64,000 bases of DNA. Source: Bordetella petrii (GTDB lineage: Bacteria; Pseudomonadota; Gammaproteobacteria; Burkholderiales; Burkholderiaceae_B). The translations under genes were made by a program, and so were the position numbers. The notes under the pieces are model-generated. The model saw only the letters and a program-made list of their open reading frames with translations, was not told the DNA's origin and made no database searches. Shown here in pieces: positions 35,714 to 44,677 of this stretch; the stretch's first letter is position 1, and every line of letters starts with the position of its first letter. Location: contig WMBV01000012.1 of NCBI GenBank assembly GCA_017745595.1, positions 62,001 through 126,000 on the forward strand. The letters run 5' to 3'.

Positions 35714-36854
35714 CTGGTTGCCGGAACAGGTTGCCCTGCGCGAGCGGGTGCGCGATTTCTTGCGGCGGGAGCTGCCGCCCGATTGGGAACAATTGAGCCG
35801 CCATGGGCCGGGCTCTAAAGAGCAGACCCGGTTCTCGCTGTCGTTCTGCCCCAAGCTGGCCCGCGAGGGCCTGTTGATTCCGCATTGGCCGGCGGAGCAC
35901 GGCGGGCGCGGCGCGGCGCCCTGGGAGCATTTCATCATCGGCGAAGAACTGTGGGCCGCGGGCGAACCGCGCGGCGCGCAATACATGAACGTCAACTTCA
36001 TAGGCATGACCCTCATCCGCTATGGCACGGCGGCGCAGAAAGCGCGCTATCTGCCGGACATGGCGGCCGGCCGGGCGATCTGGTGCCAGGGGTTCTCCGA
36101 GCCGAACGCCGGGTCGGACCTGGCCTCGCTCGAGACCCGTGCCCAGGCGGACGGCGACGATTACATCGTCAACGGCTCCAAGGTCTGGACTTCCTATGCC
36201 GGCATGGCCGGGCATTGCTTCCTGTTGGCGCGCACCGGCGGGCCGGGCAAGGCGGGCATTGCGATTTTCCTGGTGCCCATGGATACGCCCGGCATCACGG
36301 TGCGGCCGATATCCGCCTTGGTGGGAGAAGGCGACCTGCACGAGGTGTTTTTCGATGACGTGCGCGTCTCCAGCGACTGCCGGCTTGGCCAGGAGGGCGA
36401 GGCATGGGCGATCATCAGCTATGCCCTGGCCAACGAGCGCGTCGGCATCGCCCGCTATGCCTTCGCCCGGCGCGTGCTGGACGGCATGGTCCGCAATCTG
36501 AAGCAGAGCGGCCGTTTCCAGGATACGGTGGTCAAAGCCCGCGCCGGGCAGGCGCTGGCGGCCTGCGAGGCGGCGCGCACCCAGGTATACCGCATCGTGC
36601 ACGAGCGGGCGGCGGGCCTGCCGCCCAGCCCCGAATCCAGCCTGGCGCGCGTGGCGGTGGTGACGGCCGAGCATGCGGTGGCGGACTTCGGGCTGGACTA
36701 TCTGGCCGGCACGTATACGGGACATGAATCCCCCCTGCACCTCTCGCATCACGAGCGCGCCATTGCCGCCGGCATTGCGTCGGGCGCCGCCGAAGTCCAG
36801 TTGAATCTCATCGCGCACAATTACCTGCGGCTTCCCAGGGGGCCTCGTCCATGA
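35703..36854 (+). CDS. Acyl-CoA dehydrogenase, large subunit of a pair
   Basis: A 383-residue acyl-CoA dehydrogenase. I chose GTG, giving MRFDWLPEQVALRERVRDFL, because GGGGAA lies just upstream and the longer reading only adds SDR-frame overlap. Flavin-contact motif GFSEPNAGSDLASL (about 125) and VNGSKVWTSYAG are intact, as in FadE-type enzymes. Its stop overlaps the start of a short partner dehydrogenase (ATGA). Together they may form an alpha2beta2 enzyme. Confidence 0.85.
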   Translation: MRFDWLPEQVALRERVRDFLRRELPPDWEQLSRHGPGSKEQTRFSLSFCPKLAREGLLIPHWPAEHGGRGAAPWEHFIIGEELWAAGEPRGAQYMNVNFIGMTLIRYGTAAQKARYLPDMAAGRAIWCQGFSEPNAGSDLASLETRAQADGDDYIVNGSKVWTSYAGMAGHCFLLARTGGPGKAGIAIFLVPMDTPGITVRPISALVGEGDLHEVFFDDVRVSSDCRLGQEGEAWAIISYALANERVGIARYAFARRVLDGMVRNLKQSGRFQDTVVKARAGQALAACEAARTQVYRIVHERAAGLPPSPESSLARVAVVTAEHAVADFGLDYLAGTYTGHESPLHLSHHERAIAAGIASGAAEVQLNLIAHNYLRLPRGPRP

Positions 36855-37786
36855 ATTTCACGCTGAACGACGACCAGAAAGCCATGGCGGACGCCATTGA
36901 AAAGCTGGTGCGCAAGGCGGCGGCCGACCACGCGTGCCAGCCCAGGCGCTTCGAGTTTTCGGCGGCGCTGCAGGCGCAACTGGCGCGGGATGGCTTTTTT
37001 TCCGCCGTTCTTATCGACGAGCTGGGCCCCGTCGCCGCGGCGGGCATGGTCATGGAGCTGTGCAAGTTGCCGCTGTGCCTGGAAATGGCCGCATCGGCCT
37101 TTGTTGCGCCTTATGCATGCCCGGACGCGGCCGGCCCGTTCGCCGTGGCGGTGGGCGCCCTGGACCAGCCATTGCGGTTTGCGCCGGTGGCCGCCACGCT
37201 GATCCACATCCAACCGGACGCCGTGGCGTGGGCAAGCCTGCGACCCCCGGACGTGGCCGAGGCCGAAAGCCTGTTCGCCTATCCCATGGGCACACTGCGC
37301 GCGCCCGCCAGCTTGCAGTGGCATTGCGTGCCCAGCGCGGACATCGGCCAGTTGCATCGCCATTGGCGGATCGGCGTGGCCGCCGAGATCGTCGGCTGCC
37401 TGTCGGCGGCGCTGGCCAGCGTGATCGAGCATGTCAGCGATCGGCGCCAGTTCGGCCACCCCCTGGGCGCGTTCCAGGCGGTGCAGCATCGGCTGGCGCA
37501 ATGCGCGGGTTCGATTGAAAGCGCCCGCTGGCTGGTGCTGCGGGCCGCGGGCACCGGCAGCGACCAGGATGCCCTGATGGCGCTGGGGTTTGCGCAAGAC
37601 ATGGTGGCGCGCGTCACCTACGACCTGCATCAGTTCATGGGGGCCATGGGGTTGACGCTCGAACATCCGCTGCATCGCTGGACCTACCGCGCCAAGCTGC
37701 TGCGCTCGGATTCGGACGGCGCCGCTGCGCAGTTCGTCCGGCTCGCCGACCAGGCCTGGGCCGGCACGCCCTTGCTTTCGCTCTGA
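36851..37786 (+). CDS. Short acyl-CoA dehydrogenase-family protein, small subunit of a pair
   Basis: A 311-residue member, about 70 residues shorter than usual. The N-terminal helices (MNFTLNDDQKAMADAIEKLV) and C-terminal domain (DRRQFGHPLGAFQAVQHRLA, then HQFMGAMGLTLEHPLHRW) are kept, but the middle beta domain with the flavin-contact motif is eroded (AFAVAVGALDQPL region). This pattern is typical of the non-catalytic partner in heteromeric FadE pairs. Not a frameshift relic, since the reading frame is intact and coupled to its neighbour. Confidence 0.83.
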   Translation: MNFTLNDDQKAMADAIEKLVRKAAADHACQPRRFEFSAALQAQLARDGFFSAVLIDELGPVAAAGMVMELCKLPLCLEMAASAFVAPYACPDAAGPFAVAVGALDQPLRFAPVAATLIHIQPDAVAWASLRPPDVAEAESLFAYPMGTLRAPASLQWHCVPSADIGQLHRHWRIGVAAEIVGCLSAALASVIEHVSDRRQFGHPLGAFQAVQHRLAQCAGSIESARWLVLRAAGTGSDQDALMALGFAQDMVARVTYDLHQFMGAMGLTLEHPLHRWTYRAKLLRSDSDGAAAQFVRLADQAWAGTPLLSL

Positions 37787-37803
37787 CAATTCGAGGTATT
37801 GCA

Positions 37804-39033
37804 ATGAAACGTCCCGCCCTGCAAGGGATAAAAGTGCTGGATCTCAGCCGGATACTGGCCGCCCCGCTGGCCGCCCAGGCGCTGGGCGACCTGGGCGCCG
37901 ATGTCATCAAGGTGGAACGCCCCAGGACGGGGGACGAGGCCAGGCGCTGGGGGCCTCCTTTCCTGAAAGATGAGGCGGGCAACGATACCCGCGAATCGCC
38001 CATGTATCTGTGCGCCAACCGCAATAAGCGGTCGATTACCGTCGACATCGCCACGCCGCGCGGCCAGGACATCGTGCGCCGGCTGGCCGCCCGTTCCGAT
38101 GTATTGCTCGAGAACTTCAAGGTGGGCAATCTGCGCCGCTACGGGCTCGACTACGAGTCGCTGCGCCAGGTCAACCCGCGCCTGGTGTATTGCTCGGTGA
38201 CGGGCTTCGGCCAGGATGGTCCTTATCACCATCTGCCGGGGTACGACACGGTTTTCCAGGCCATGAGCGGCATGATGAGCGTGACGGGGCTGCCCGATGG
38301 CGTGCCCGGCGGCGGCCCCATGAAAACCGGCCCCAGCCTGGCCGACTTCATGGCGGGGCAGTATGCCGTGTCGGCGATATTGGCGGCCTTGTATGAACGG
38401 GACACGGGCTCGGGCCTGGGCCAGCATATCGACCTGGCGCTGCTGGACTGCACCATCGCCGCCCAGTCGCACTACGTGACCACCTACCTGGCCACGGGCT
38501 CGGTGCCGCCGCGGCGCGGCACCGAAGGCAACGGCGGGCTGCCGTCGCAGGCGTTTCCGTGCGCGGACGGCACGATCATCGTCATCTGCGGCAACGAGGC
38601 CCAATATCGGACGTTCTGCGAGGTGCTGCGGCACCCCGAGCTGGCCGACGATCCGCGCTTCGTCAACAACGCAAAGCGCCTGGAGCATCGCCGCGAGCTC
38701 ACGTCCACGTTCAATGCCATCACGGCCCGGTGGCCGGCCGCCGGGTTGCTGGCCGCGCTCGAGCAGGCGCAGATTCCCTGCGGCCCCATCAACAGTTATC
38801 CCCAGGTATTCGAGAACCCGCAGGTCGTGCACCGCGAAATGGCCGTGACCATGCCGCATCCCACCGCCGGCCGCGTCACGCTGTGCCGCAATCCGATCCG
38901 GTTCGTCGATGCTCCCGGCGTCCCGCCCACCGCTCCGCCCGTGCTGGGCCAGCATACCGATGAGGTGCTGAACGAGGAGCTGGACCTGGACGCGGCAGAG
39001 ATCGCGGAACTGCGGCAGTTGGGCATTGTGTGA
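37804..39033 (+). CDS. CaiB/BaiF family CoA-transferase (island E)
   Basis: A 409-residue class III CoA-transferase of full length. N-terminal IKVLDLSRILAAPLAAQALG and GADVIKVERP; the catalytic aspartate is Asp181 in TGPSLADFMAGQYA, the residue that forms the aspartyl-CoA intermediate. It follows the dehydrogenase pair after 17 bases, with GAGG before the ATG. It probably loads CoA onto the acid taken up by the Bug protein, before dehydrogenation. Substrate and donor unknown. Confidence 0.88.
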   Translation: MKRPALQGIKVLDLSRILAAPLAAQALGDLGADVIKVERPRTGDEARRWGPPFLKDEAGNDTRESPMYLCANRNKRSITVDIATPRGQDIVRRLAARSDVLLENFKVGNLRRYGLDYESLRQVNPRLVYCSVTGFGQDGPYHHLPGYDTVFQAMSGMMSVTGLPDGVPGGGPMKTGPSLADFMAGQYAVSAILAALYERDTGSGLGQHIDLALLDCTIAAQSHYVTTYLATGSVPPRRGTEGNGGLPSQAFPCADGTIIVICGNEAQYRTFCEVLRHPELADDPRFVNNAKRLEHRRELTSTFNAITARWPAAGLLAALEQAQIPCGPINSYPQVFENPQVVHREMAVTMPHPTAGRVTLCRNPIRFVDAPGVPPTAPPVLGQHTDEVLNEELDLDAAEIAELRQLGIV

Positions 39034-39049
39034 CCGCCCGGCTGAATCA

Positions 39050-39191
39050 GGTGTCAGGCTCCCGCAGGGTGCCTGACACCGCCGCCCTGGTCCAGGTGTC
39101 AGACACCGCCGGCTAGACCGTCTGCATACGGCGGTGTCAGGCACCCTGCGGGAGCCTGACACCTGGACACACCCTGCGGGAGTCAGACACC
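39050..39191. repeat. Intergenic hairpin repeat cluster 2
   Basis: Full copies at 39050-39080 and 39133-39163, both with GGTGTCAGGC/GCCTGACACC arms, but with inner loops that are reverse complements of each other (TCCCGCAGGGT and ACCCTGCGGGA). A short 13-base form lies at 39095-39107 and a half copy at 39168-39191. Located between convergent genes. Confidence 0.85.
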
Positions 39192-39210
39192 TGTTTAGCC
39201 TAGCCCGCGC

Positions 39211-40302
39211 TCAGGCCGCGTGGCCCGGGGGCTGGCCGGCATAGCCCAGCCGGGCCGACAGTTCCAGCGCGATCTGGCGCAGCGTGCCGGGCACCGGGCC
39301 GTTCCAGTCGGGGTCCAGGCGTTCGGCTTCGCAGGTGGTCGAGATCGCCAGCACCATATTGCCGCGCCCGTCGTAAACGGGGGCGCTGAAGGCATTGACC
39401 GTTACCTGGTGGCGCGGCGATGACGCCGTGCCGACCGCGCGCGCCAGGCCGTGCTGGCGCGCTTCGGCCACATGCTGGGCAAAGCGGCCGTTGTCGGGCT
39501 GGCCGCTGCGCTCGCGCGCCCGCAGCTCCTGGTCGATGGCCGCCCGGGTCTGTTCGTCGGGCATGAAGGCCGAGAAGGCGCGCCCGGTGGCCGATTGGGT
39601 CAGGCTGACCACCACGCCCGCCTGCAGGTAGGGGCTGACCGGCTGCTTCGACGGTTCCCAGCGCACGATCGTGGCGCCCTGGTTGCCCCAGACCGCCAGG
39701 CCGACGGTGCGCTGGCCGATGCGTTCGCAGATTTCCGGCAGCGCCGCGCTGACGATGCGCTGCGTTTCCAGCGCGGCCAGGCCGGTCGCGCCGGCCTGGC
39801 CGCCGCCCATTTCGCCCAGGTCGTGCGCGAATGTCTTCAGGTACTTGCCATCGCCAAAGGCCAGCGACCGGTGATTGCTGCGGAAGATTTTTTCCACCTG
39901 CCCGATGTAGACCACATGGTCGCCGCCGGGGTAGGCCGCCACTTTGACGCATTCCAGGTGCGCAGCACAGTCCTGGATGACCGGGATGCCGCCCAGGCCG
40001 GGCGCGACGGGCACGTTCTGGAATTTGTCCTGCCCCGATTTGGCGAACTGATTGGAAACGCGGACCTGGTGGTCGGCCAGGATGTTGACCACGAAACGGT
40101 CGCAATCGCGAAAGGCCGGATAGCTGCTGGACGCGGTGGACTGGCTCCACAGGATCAGCGGCGGGTCGAGCGATACCGAGCTGAACGAATTGGCGGTCAC
40201 GCCGTAAGGCTGGCCCCGCGGGTCGCGGGTGGTGATCACGGTCACGCCGGTGGGGAAGGCTCCCAGTGCGCGGCGGAATTCCTGGCTGTCGAATGGCGTC
40301 AT
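39211..40302 (-). CDS. Flavin reductase fused to an IclR-type effector-binding domain
   Basis: A 363-residue two-domain protein. Residues 1-155 are a flavin reductase of the HpaC/FRP type (RRALGAFPTGVTVITT, VTANSFSSVSLDPPLILW, GGDHVVYIGQV with the GDH motif). Residues about 175-355 match an IclR effector domain (SATGRAFSAF at 237-246) without any HTH. I chose the ATG with AGGAT upstream. A reductase supplies FMNH2 to a partner monooxygenase, here the LLM protein nearby. The effector domain could gate NADH oxidation by the substrate, as the C-terminal domain of the Acinetobacter hydroxyphenylacetate reductase does. Confidence 0.83.
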   Translation of the reverse strand: MTPFDSQEFRRALGAFPTGVTVITTRDPRGQPYGVTANSFSSVSLDPPLILWSQSTASSSYPAFRDCDRFVVNILADHQVRVSNQFAKSGQDKFQNVPVAPGLGGIPVIQDCAAHLECVKVAAYPGGDHVVYIGQVEKIFRSNHRSLAFGDGKYLKTFAHDLGEMGGGQAGATGLAALETQRIVSAALPEICERIGQRTVGLAVWGNQGATIVRWEPSKQPVSPYLQAGVVVSLTQSATGRAFSAFMPDEQTRAAIDQELRARERSGQPDNGRFAQHVAEARQHGLARAVGTASSPRHQVTVNAFSAPVYDGRGNMVLAISTTCEAERLDPDWNGPVPGTLRQIALELSARLGYAGQPPGHAA

Positions 40303-40407
40303 GCTCGCATCCTGTCTGTGTAGAGCAGGGGCGGACTGTGGCCCCGTGCTGCGGCACAGTCTAGGAGGCACCGCGCGCACGCCACAAATTGCGTTCGCGT
40401 ATGCGTC

Positions 40408-40424
40408 CATTACGAACCGTTATG
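40408..40424. promoter_or_regulatory. Putative LysR box upstream of the reductase fusion gene
   Basis: CATTACGAACCGTTATG: seven-base arms with one mismatch and a T-N11-A frame, 106 bases before the reductase start. The neighbouring LysR is the likely ligand. Confidence 0.4.
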
Positions 40425-40442
40425 AATGCGCGCGGGCGCGGT

Positions 40443-41378
40443 TCAGCCCGGATCGTCGAGCTGTTCGCGGAAATGCGCGCGCAGGTACTCTTTGAACGCC
40501 AGTGCAGCGGCGGACAGGTCGGCCCGGCGCGAGATCACGCAGCCCCAATGCCGGGTGGCGTCCAGGTCCTGGACTTCGATGAGCACGCGCGATGCGTGCG
40601 CATTGCGCTGGACCATGGTGCGCGGCAGGAAGGTGACGCAATTGCCAGCGTCGATCATGCCCAGCAGCATGGGCAGGGTGGACGCGGTGGTGGGTTCGAA
40701 GCTGAGGCCCAGCTTGGCGAATTCATCGGTCAGGTGCTTGCGCAGCGACAGATAGCGGTCCAGGAACATCACGCGGTACGGCGCGATCATGGCCAGGGTG
40801 ACCTTGGCCTGCGTGGCCAGCGGATGGCCGGCGGGCACCACCAGCAGCACCTTTTCTTCGGCCAGCGACTGAAAGCGCAGCCCGCGCTGTTTGCCGTCGA
40901 GTGCCGCGATGCCGAAGTCGGCCGAGTTCTGGGCCACCGACTGCATGACCTGCACATAGGGCAGGTCGCGCAAGACCACGTGCACGTCGGGATAGCGCGT
41001 CTGATAGTCGTGTATCAGCGGCGGCAGCACGGTGGCCGCCAGCATGGGCGTGCACGCGACCACGATGCGGTTGCGGCCGGTTTCGGCGCTGTGCTGGAAC
41101 TGGCGCATGACGTCGCGCAGACCGGACAGCGCCTGTTCGGCGGCGTCGCGCAGCCGGATGCCGTCGGGGGTGGGCGTGACGTGGCGCGTGGTGCGTTGCA
41201 GCAGCTTGACCCGCAGCTTGTCTTCGAGCCGCTTGACGCGGTTGGTGACGGCCGGCTGCGACAGGTGCAGCTTGCGCGCCGCGTCGCTGAAGCTGCCTTC
41301 CGCGACGACCCACAGAAAGGTTTCCAGTTCCGAAAGATCGAGCCTGGTGAGGGCGTGGCGTTCATTGGATTTATTCAT
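40443..41378 (-). CDS. LysR family transcriptional regulator (monooxygenase locus)
   Basis: A 311-residue LysR regulator with HTH SFSDAARKLHLSQPAVTNRV (residues 29-48) and effector domain. It lies between the flavin reductase fusion gene (same strand, downstream) and the divergent LLM monooxygenase operon, and probably controls both. Confidence 0.88.
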   Translation of the reverse strand: MNKSNERHALTRLDLSELETFLWVVAEGSFSDAARKLHLSQPAVTNRVKRLEDKLRVKLLQRTTRHVTPTPDGIRLRDAAEQALSGLRDVMRQFQHSAETGRNRIVVACTPMLAATVLPPLIHDYQTRYPDVHVVLRDLPYVQVMQSVAQNSADFGIAALDGKQRGLRFQSLAEEKVLLVVPAGHPLATQAKVTLAMIAPYRVMFLDRYLSLRKHLTDEFAKLGLSFEPTTASTLPMLLGMIDAGNCVTFLPRTMVQRNAHASRVLIEVQDLDATRHWGCVISRRADLSAAALAFKEYLRAHFREQLDDPG

Positions 41379-41484
41379 GGTGGTTATAGATGTATCACGC
41401 CCTGGAAATTGTGCATATCCGAGGCGACACCAATACTGACGCCACTTCGACCCCCTTCATTGAACGATTTGAATCGGACGCATT

Positions 41485-42849
41485 ATGAGCACATCTGAAC
41501 GCCAAATGGCGCTGGTCGCCTTTCTGCAGGCCCAGAATTGTTCCAATTATGTAGGCTCGTGGCGACACCCGTCGAGCATGACCGACTACCTGACGCCAGA
41601 GTACTACCAGCGCGTCGCGCGCACGCTGGAAGAGGGCTGCTTCGACATGGCGTTCTTCGACGACCGCCTGGCCATGCCCGACATCTACGGCGGCAATCAC
41701 CTGGAAACCGTGCGCCACGGCGTGCGGGCCATCAAGCTCGAGCCCACGTCCGTGCTGATGGCCATGGCGATGGCCACGCGCCACCTGGGGCTGGGCGCCA
41801 CTTACTCGACCACCTATTACGAGCCGTTCCACGTGGCGCGCCTGTTCGCCACCCTGGACCTGATGACCAAGGGGCGCGTGGCCTGGAACGTGGTGACGTC
41901 CATGAACAACTCCGAGGCCGCGAACTTCGGCCATACCGAACACCTGGAGCACGACCTGCGCTATGACCGCGCCGACGAGTTCATGGAAGTGGTCATGGGG
42001 CACTGGGATACCTGGGAAGACGACATCATCGTGGCCGACAAGGCCGAGAACTACTTTGCCGACCCGGAGAAAGTACGGCGCCTGAACCACGAGGGCCGGT
42101 TCTTCCGTTCGCGCGGCCCGCTGACCGTGCCGCGTTCGCCGCAGGGGCACCCGGTGATCCTGCAGGCGGGGCAAAGCGGCCGCGGGCTGGCGTTCGCCGC
42201 GCGGTGGGCGGAAGTCGTGTTCGCCAAATATCCCACGCTGGAAGGCGGCGTCAAGCAGTACCAGGCGCTGAAAGACGGCGTGGCGAAAGCAGGCCGCCAT
42301 CCCGACGACCTGAAGATCGCCGCCGAGGTGAAGATCATTGCCGCGGAAACCGAGAGCCTGGCCAAGGAAAAGCGCGACATGGTGGCCGGCCTGTCGCGCC
42401 CGATCGACGGGCTGACGATGATAGGCGAGACCGCGAACATCGATTTCTCGGGCCGCCCCTACGAGCAGCCGTTCACCGACGCCGAGCTGGCGGCAATGTC
42501 GTGGCAGAGCCTGCGCGACAAGGTAGTGCAGGTCAGCGGCAAGAAGAATCCCTCGGTGCGCGATTTCGTCGAGGCCTCGGGCCGCGGCACGCTGAACGAC
42601 GGGCCGGTATTCTGCGGCACCGGCGAACAGATTGCCGACATGATGGAGGAGTGGTTCAGCAAGGCCTGCGACGGCTTCGTGCTGTCGGCCACCTCGGTGC
42701 CGGGCACTTATGAAGAAATCGTGCGCCTGGTGATCCCGCACTTGCAGAAGCGCGGCCTGGTACGCAAGGCGTATGGCGGCGGCACGTTGCGGGGCCACCT
42801 GGGCCTGCGCCGCCCGCGGGCCGGCGACTGGAAGGCGGGTAGCCGCTGA
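41485..42849 (+). CDS. LLM-class flavin-dependent monooxygenase (NtaA/SnaA/DszA family)
   Basis: A 454-residue bacterial-luciferase-like monooxygenase of the NtaA/SnaA/DszA subgroup, judged from length and segments such as GCFDMAFFDDRLAMPDIYGG, ATYSTTYYEPFHVARLFATL, GRVAWNVVTSMNNSEAANFG and GPLTVPRSPQGHPVILQAGQ (the last binds flavin phosphate). These enzymes use FMNH2 from a separate reductase to cleave C-N or C-S bonds or to oxidise ring substrates. The reductase fusion on the other side of LysR is the likely partner. It heads the AtuA, DUF4387 and Liv operon. Substrate unknown. Confidence 0.86.
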   Translation: MSTSERQMALVAFLQAQNCSNYVGSWRHPSSMTDYLTPEYYQRVARTLEEGCFDMAFFDDRLAMPDIYGGNHLETVRHGVRAIKLEPTSVLMAMAMATRHLGLGATYSTTYYEPFHVARLFATLDLMTKGRVAWNVVTSMNNSEAANFGHTEHLEHDLRYDRADEFMEVVMGHWDTWEDDIIVADKAENYFADPEKVRRLNHEGRFFRSRGPLTVPRSPQGHPVILQAGQSGRGLAFAARWAEVVFAKYPTLEGGVKQYQALKDGVAKAGRHPDDLKIAAEVKIIAAETESLAKEKRDMVAGLSRPIDGLTMIGETANIDFSGRPYEQPFTDAELAAMSWQSLRDKVVQVSGKKNPSVRDFVEASGRGTLNDGPVFCGTGEQIADMMEEWFSKACDGFVLSATSVPGTYEEIVRLVIPHLQKRGLVRKAYGGGTLRGHLGLRRPRAGDWKAGSR

Positions 42850-42863
42850 ACAGGATGCCGCTC

Positions 42864-44228
42864 ATGAAAACAGCTAGCGTACGGATGATGTCGGCCAGCG
42901 GCATCCTGGGCTATGGCTTTCCCGAGGCGTCGATCCGGGCGGCCATGGAGCTCAAGCCCCACATGGTGGGCGTGGATGGCGGTTCCAGCGACCCGGGCCC
43001 CCATTACCTGGGGTCCGGCAAGACGCTCAATTCCCGCCTGGCGATGAAGCGCGACTTATCGCTGCTGCTGCGCGCGGCCATCGCCAACGGCATTCCCATG
43101 ATGGTGGGCACCTGCGGCGGGGCCGGCGGCGAACCGCATCTGCAGGCCTGCGCCGAAATCATCCGCGAGATTGCGCGCGAACACGGCCTGCACTTCAAGA
43201 TGGCCCTGATCCATGCCGAGCAGGATTCCCGGACCATCCGGCAGGCCCTGGACGCGGGGCGCATCCGCCCGCTGGGCCAGGCCGCCGGGCTGACGGCCTC
43301 GCAGGTGGACGAAGCGGTGCGCATTGTCGGCATGATGGGGCCCGAGCCGTATCGGCAGGCGCTGGCCGAGGGGGCGCAGGTCATCCTGGGCGGGCGCGGC
43401 ACCGATCCGGCGCCGTGGGTGGCGCTGGCCATGCATCACGGCGTGCCCGAGGCGCCGGCCTGGTATGCGGGCAAGATCCTGGAATGCGCCTGCAATGCCG
43501 CCATTCCCAAGAAGCACGATTGCCTGATGGTGACTGTGGGCGACGACTACGTCGAAGCCGAGCCCCTGAATCCGGAACTGCGTTGCACGCCGCTTTCGCT
43601 GGCGGTGCAGGCGCTGCACGAGAACGCCAGCCCGGTCTTGCGCTACGAGCCGGGCGGATGCGTGGATTCGCGCGAATGCGTGATCAGCGCGGTGTCGGAC
43701 CGGCGGGTGCGGGTGACCGGCATGAAATGGATGCCGCAGCCTTACACCATCAAGCTCGAGGGCGTGCGCCGCGCCGGCTTCAGCGCCATGACGTTTGCCG
43801 CCACGCGCGACCCCGGATTGATTGGACAGATCGACAGTTTTCTCGAGTTCGTGCGCGGCTCTACCGCCACCAAGGTCGCCGCGCTGGGATTGGCGCCCGA
43901 AGACTGGCAACTGGTGCTGCGCGTTTACGGCGCCCATGGCGTGATGGGGGCCTGGGAACCCAACCCCGGCTTCCTTCCGCAGGAAGTCGGCATCCTGGCC
44001 GAGGTGGTGGGCAAGAACCAGGAGGTGGCGAATGCCGCGCTGTCGCTGGCCCGCGTGACCTTGCTGCATTCGGATTTTCCGGGGCGCATGTGCCGCGAAG
44101 GGAACATGGCGTTTCCGTTTTCGCCGTCGGACATCGAGCGCGGCGCGGTCTACGAGTTCTTCATGCAGCACGTGATGGACGTGGCCGACCCGCTCAGCCT
44201 GTTCCCCATCGAATACGAAACTGTCTAG
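42864..44228 (+). CDS. AtuA family protein (DUF1446)
   Basis: A 454-residue DUF1446/AtuA-family protein. I chose the second ATG because AGGA lies eight bases upstream. Family features: GGSSDPGPHYLGSG near the start, MVGTCGGAGGEPHL, and GGRGTDPAPWVALA in the middle. AtuA is named from acyclic terpene use in Pseudomonas, but the reaction is not settled and homologues occur in many acid-catabolic operons. It begins 14 bases after the LLM gene and is followed by its common partner DUF4387. Confidence 0.83.
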   Translation: MKTASVRMMSASGILGYGFPEASIRAAMELKPHMVGVDGGSSDPGPHYLGSGKTLNSRLAMKRDLSLLLRAAIANGIPMMVGTCGGAGGEPHLQACAEIIREIAREHGLHFKMALIHAEQDSRTIRQALDAGRIRPLGQAAGLTASQVDEAVRIVGMMGPEPYRQALAEGAQVILGGRGTDPAPWVALAMHHGVPEAPAWYAGKILECACNAAIPKKHDCLMVTVGDDYVEAEPLNPELRCTPLSLAVQALHENASPVLRYEPGGCVDSRECVISAVSDRRVRVTGMKWMPQPYTIKLEGVRRAGFSAMTFAATRDPGLIGQIDSFLEFVRGSTATKVAALGLAPEDWQLVLRVYGAHGVMGAWEPNPGFLPQEVGILAEVVGKNQEVANAALSLARVTLLHSDFPGRMCREGNMAFPFSPSDIERGAVYEFFMQHVMDVADPLSLFPIEYETV

Positions 44229-44242
44229 GCGGAGCACACCTC

Positions 44243-44554
44243 ATGGTCAAGCTGAAAGACATTGCCAAGGCCTGCAAAAGCAAGAATGCCGGGCCGTTCG
44301 CCATCACCCTGGACATCATGTTCGATGACCGGGCGCTGTTCGAGCGCGTGCGCGCCACCGGCGTCATCACGCCGGCGCTGATCGCCGGGCTGTACGGCGT
44401 GCAAGAGCAGGACGTGCTGTTCACCGAATATGCGCCCGCCATGGCCTGGAAGGCGACGCTGCCGCGCCCCGTGCCGTCGGGCGCGGTGGGCGACGTGGAC
44501 ATCTACGGAGCGCAGCAGCACGCGCCCCTGCTGGATATCGAGATTCCGTTGTAG
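44243..44554 (+). CDS. DUF4387 domain protein, AtuA partner
   Basis: A 103-residue protein with GGAG before the ATG. The opening KLKDIAKACKSKNAGPFAIT and TLDIMFDDRALFERV are typical for DUF4387, a small domain often fused to, or adjacent to, AtuA-type proteins. It probably forms a complex with the upstream AtuA product. Function otherwise unknown. Confidence 0.8.
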   Translation: MVKLKDIAKACKSKNAGPFAITLDIMFDDRALFERVRATGVITPALIAGLYGVQEQDVLFTEYAPAMAWKATLPRPVPSGAVGDVDIYGAQQHAPLLDIEIPL

Positions 44555-44572
44555 TACCCGCGCAGCGCGCGG

Positions 44573-44617
44573 CGCATTGCCAAGAGACGCATTACCAAGA
44601 AACGCATTACCAAGAAC
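44573..44617. repeat. 15-base tandem repeat, three units
   Basis: Three consecutive units of CGCATTRCCAAGARA (44573-44587, 44588-44602, 44603-44617; the last ends in C). They lie between DUF4387 and the Liv binding-protein gene, in the probable leader of the latter. Confidence 0.8.
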
Positions 44618-44677
44618 GACGGCCCGGCCCAGGGCTGCGCTGTCTGGACGCAGTCAGAAAAACCAGGAGAGAGAGAC

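Noticed and set aside
33875-36016. A 713-codon antisense frame over the island E genes
   Set aside because: Shadow of Bug, SDR and dehydrogenase genes, all of which show family motifs in the sense frame.
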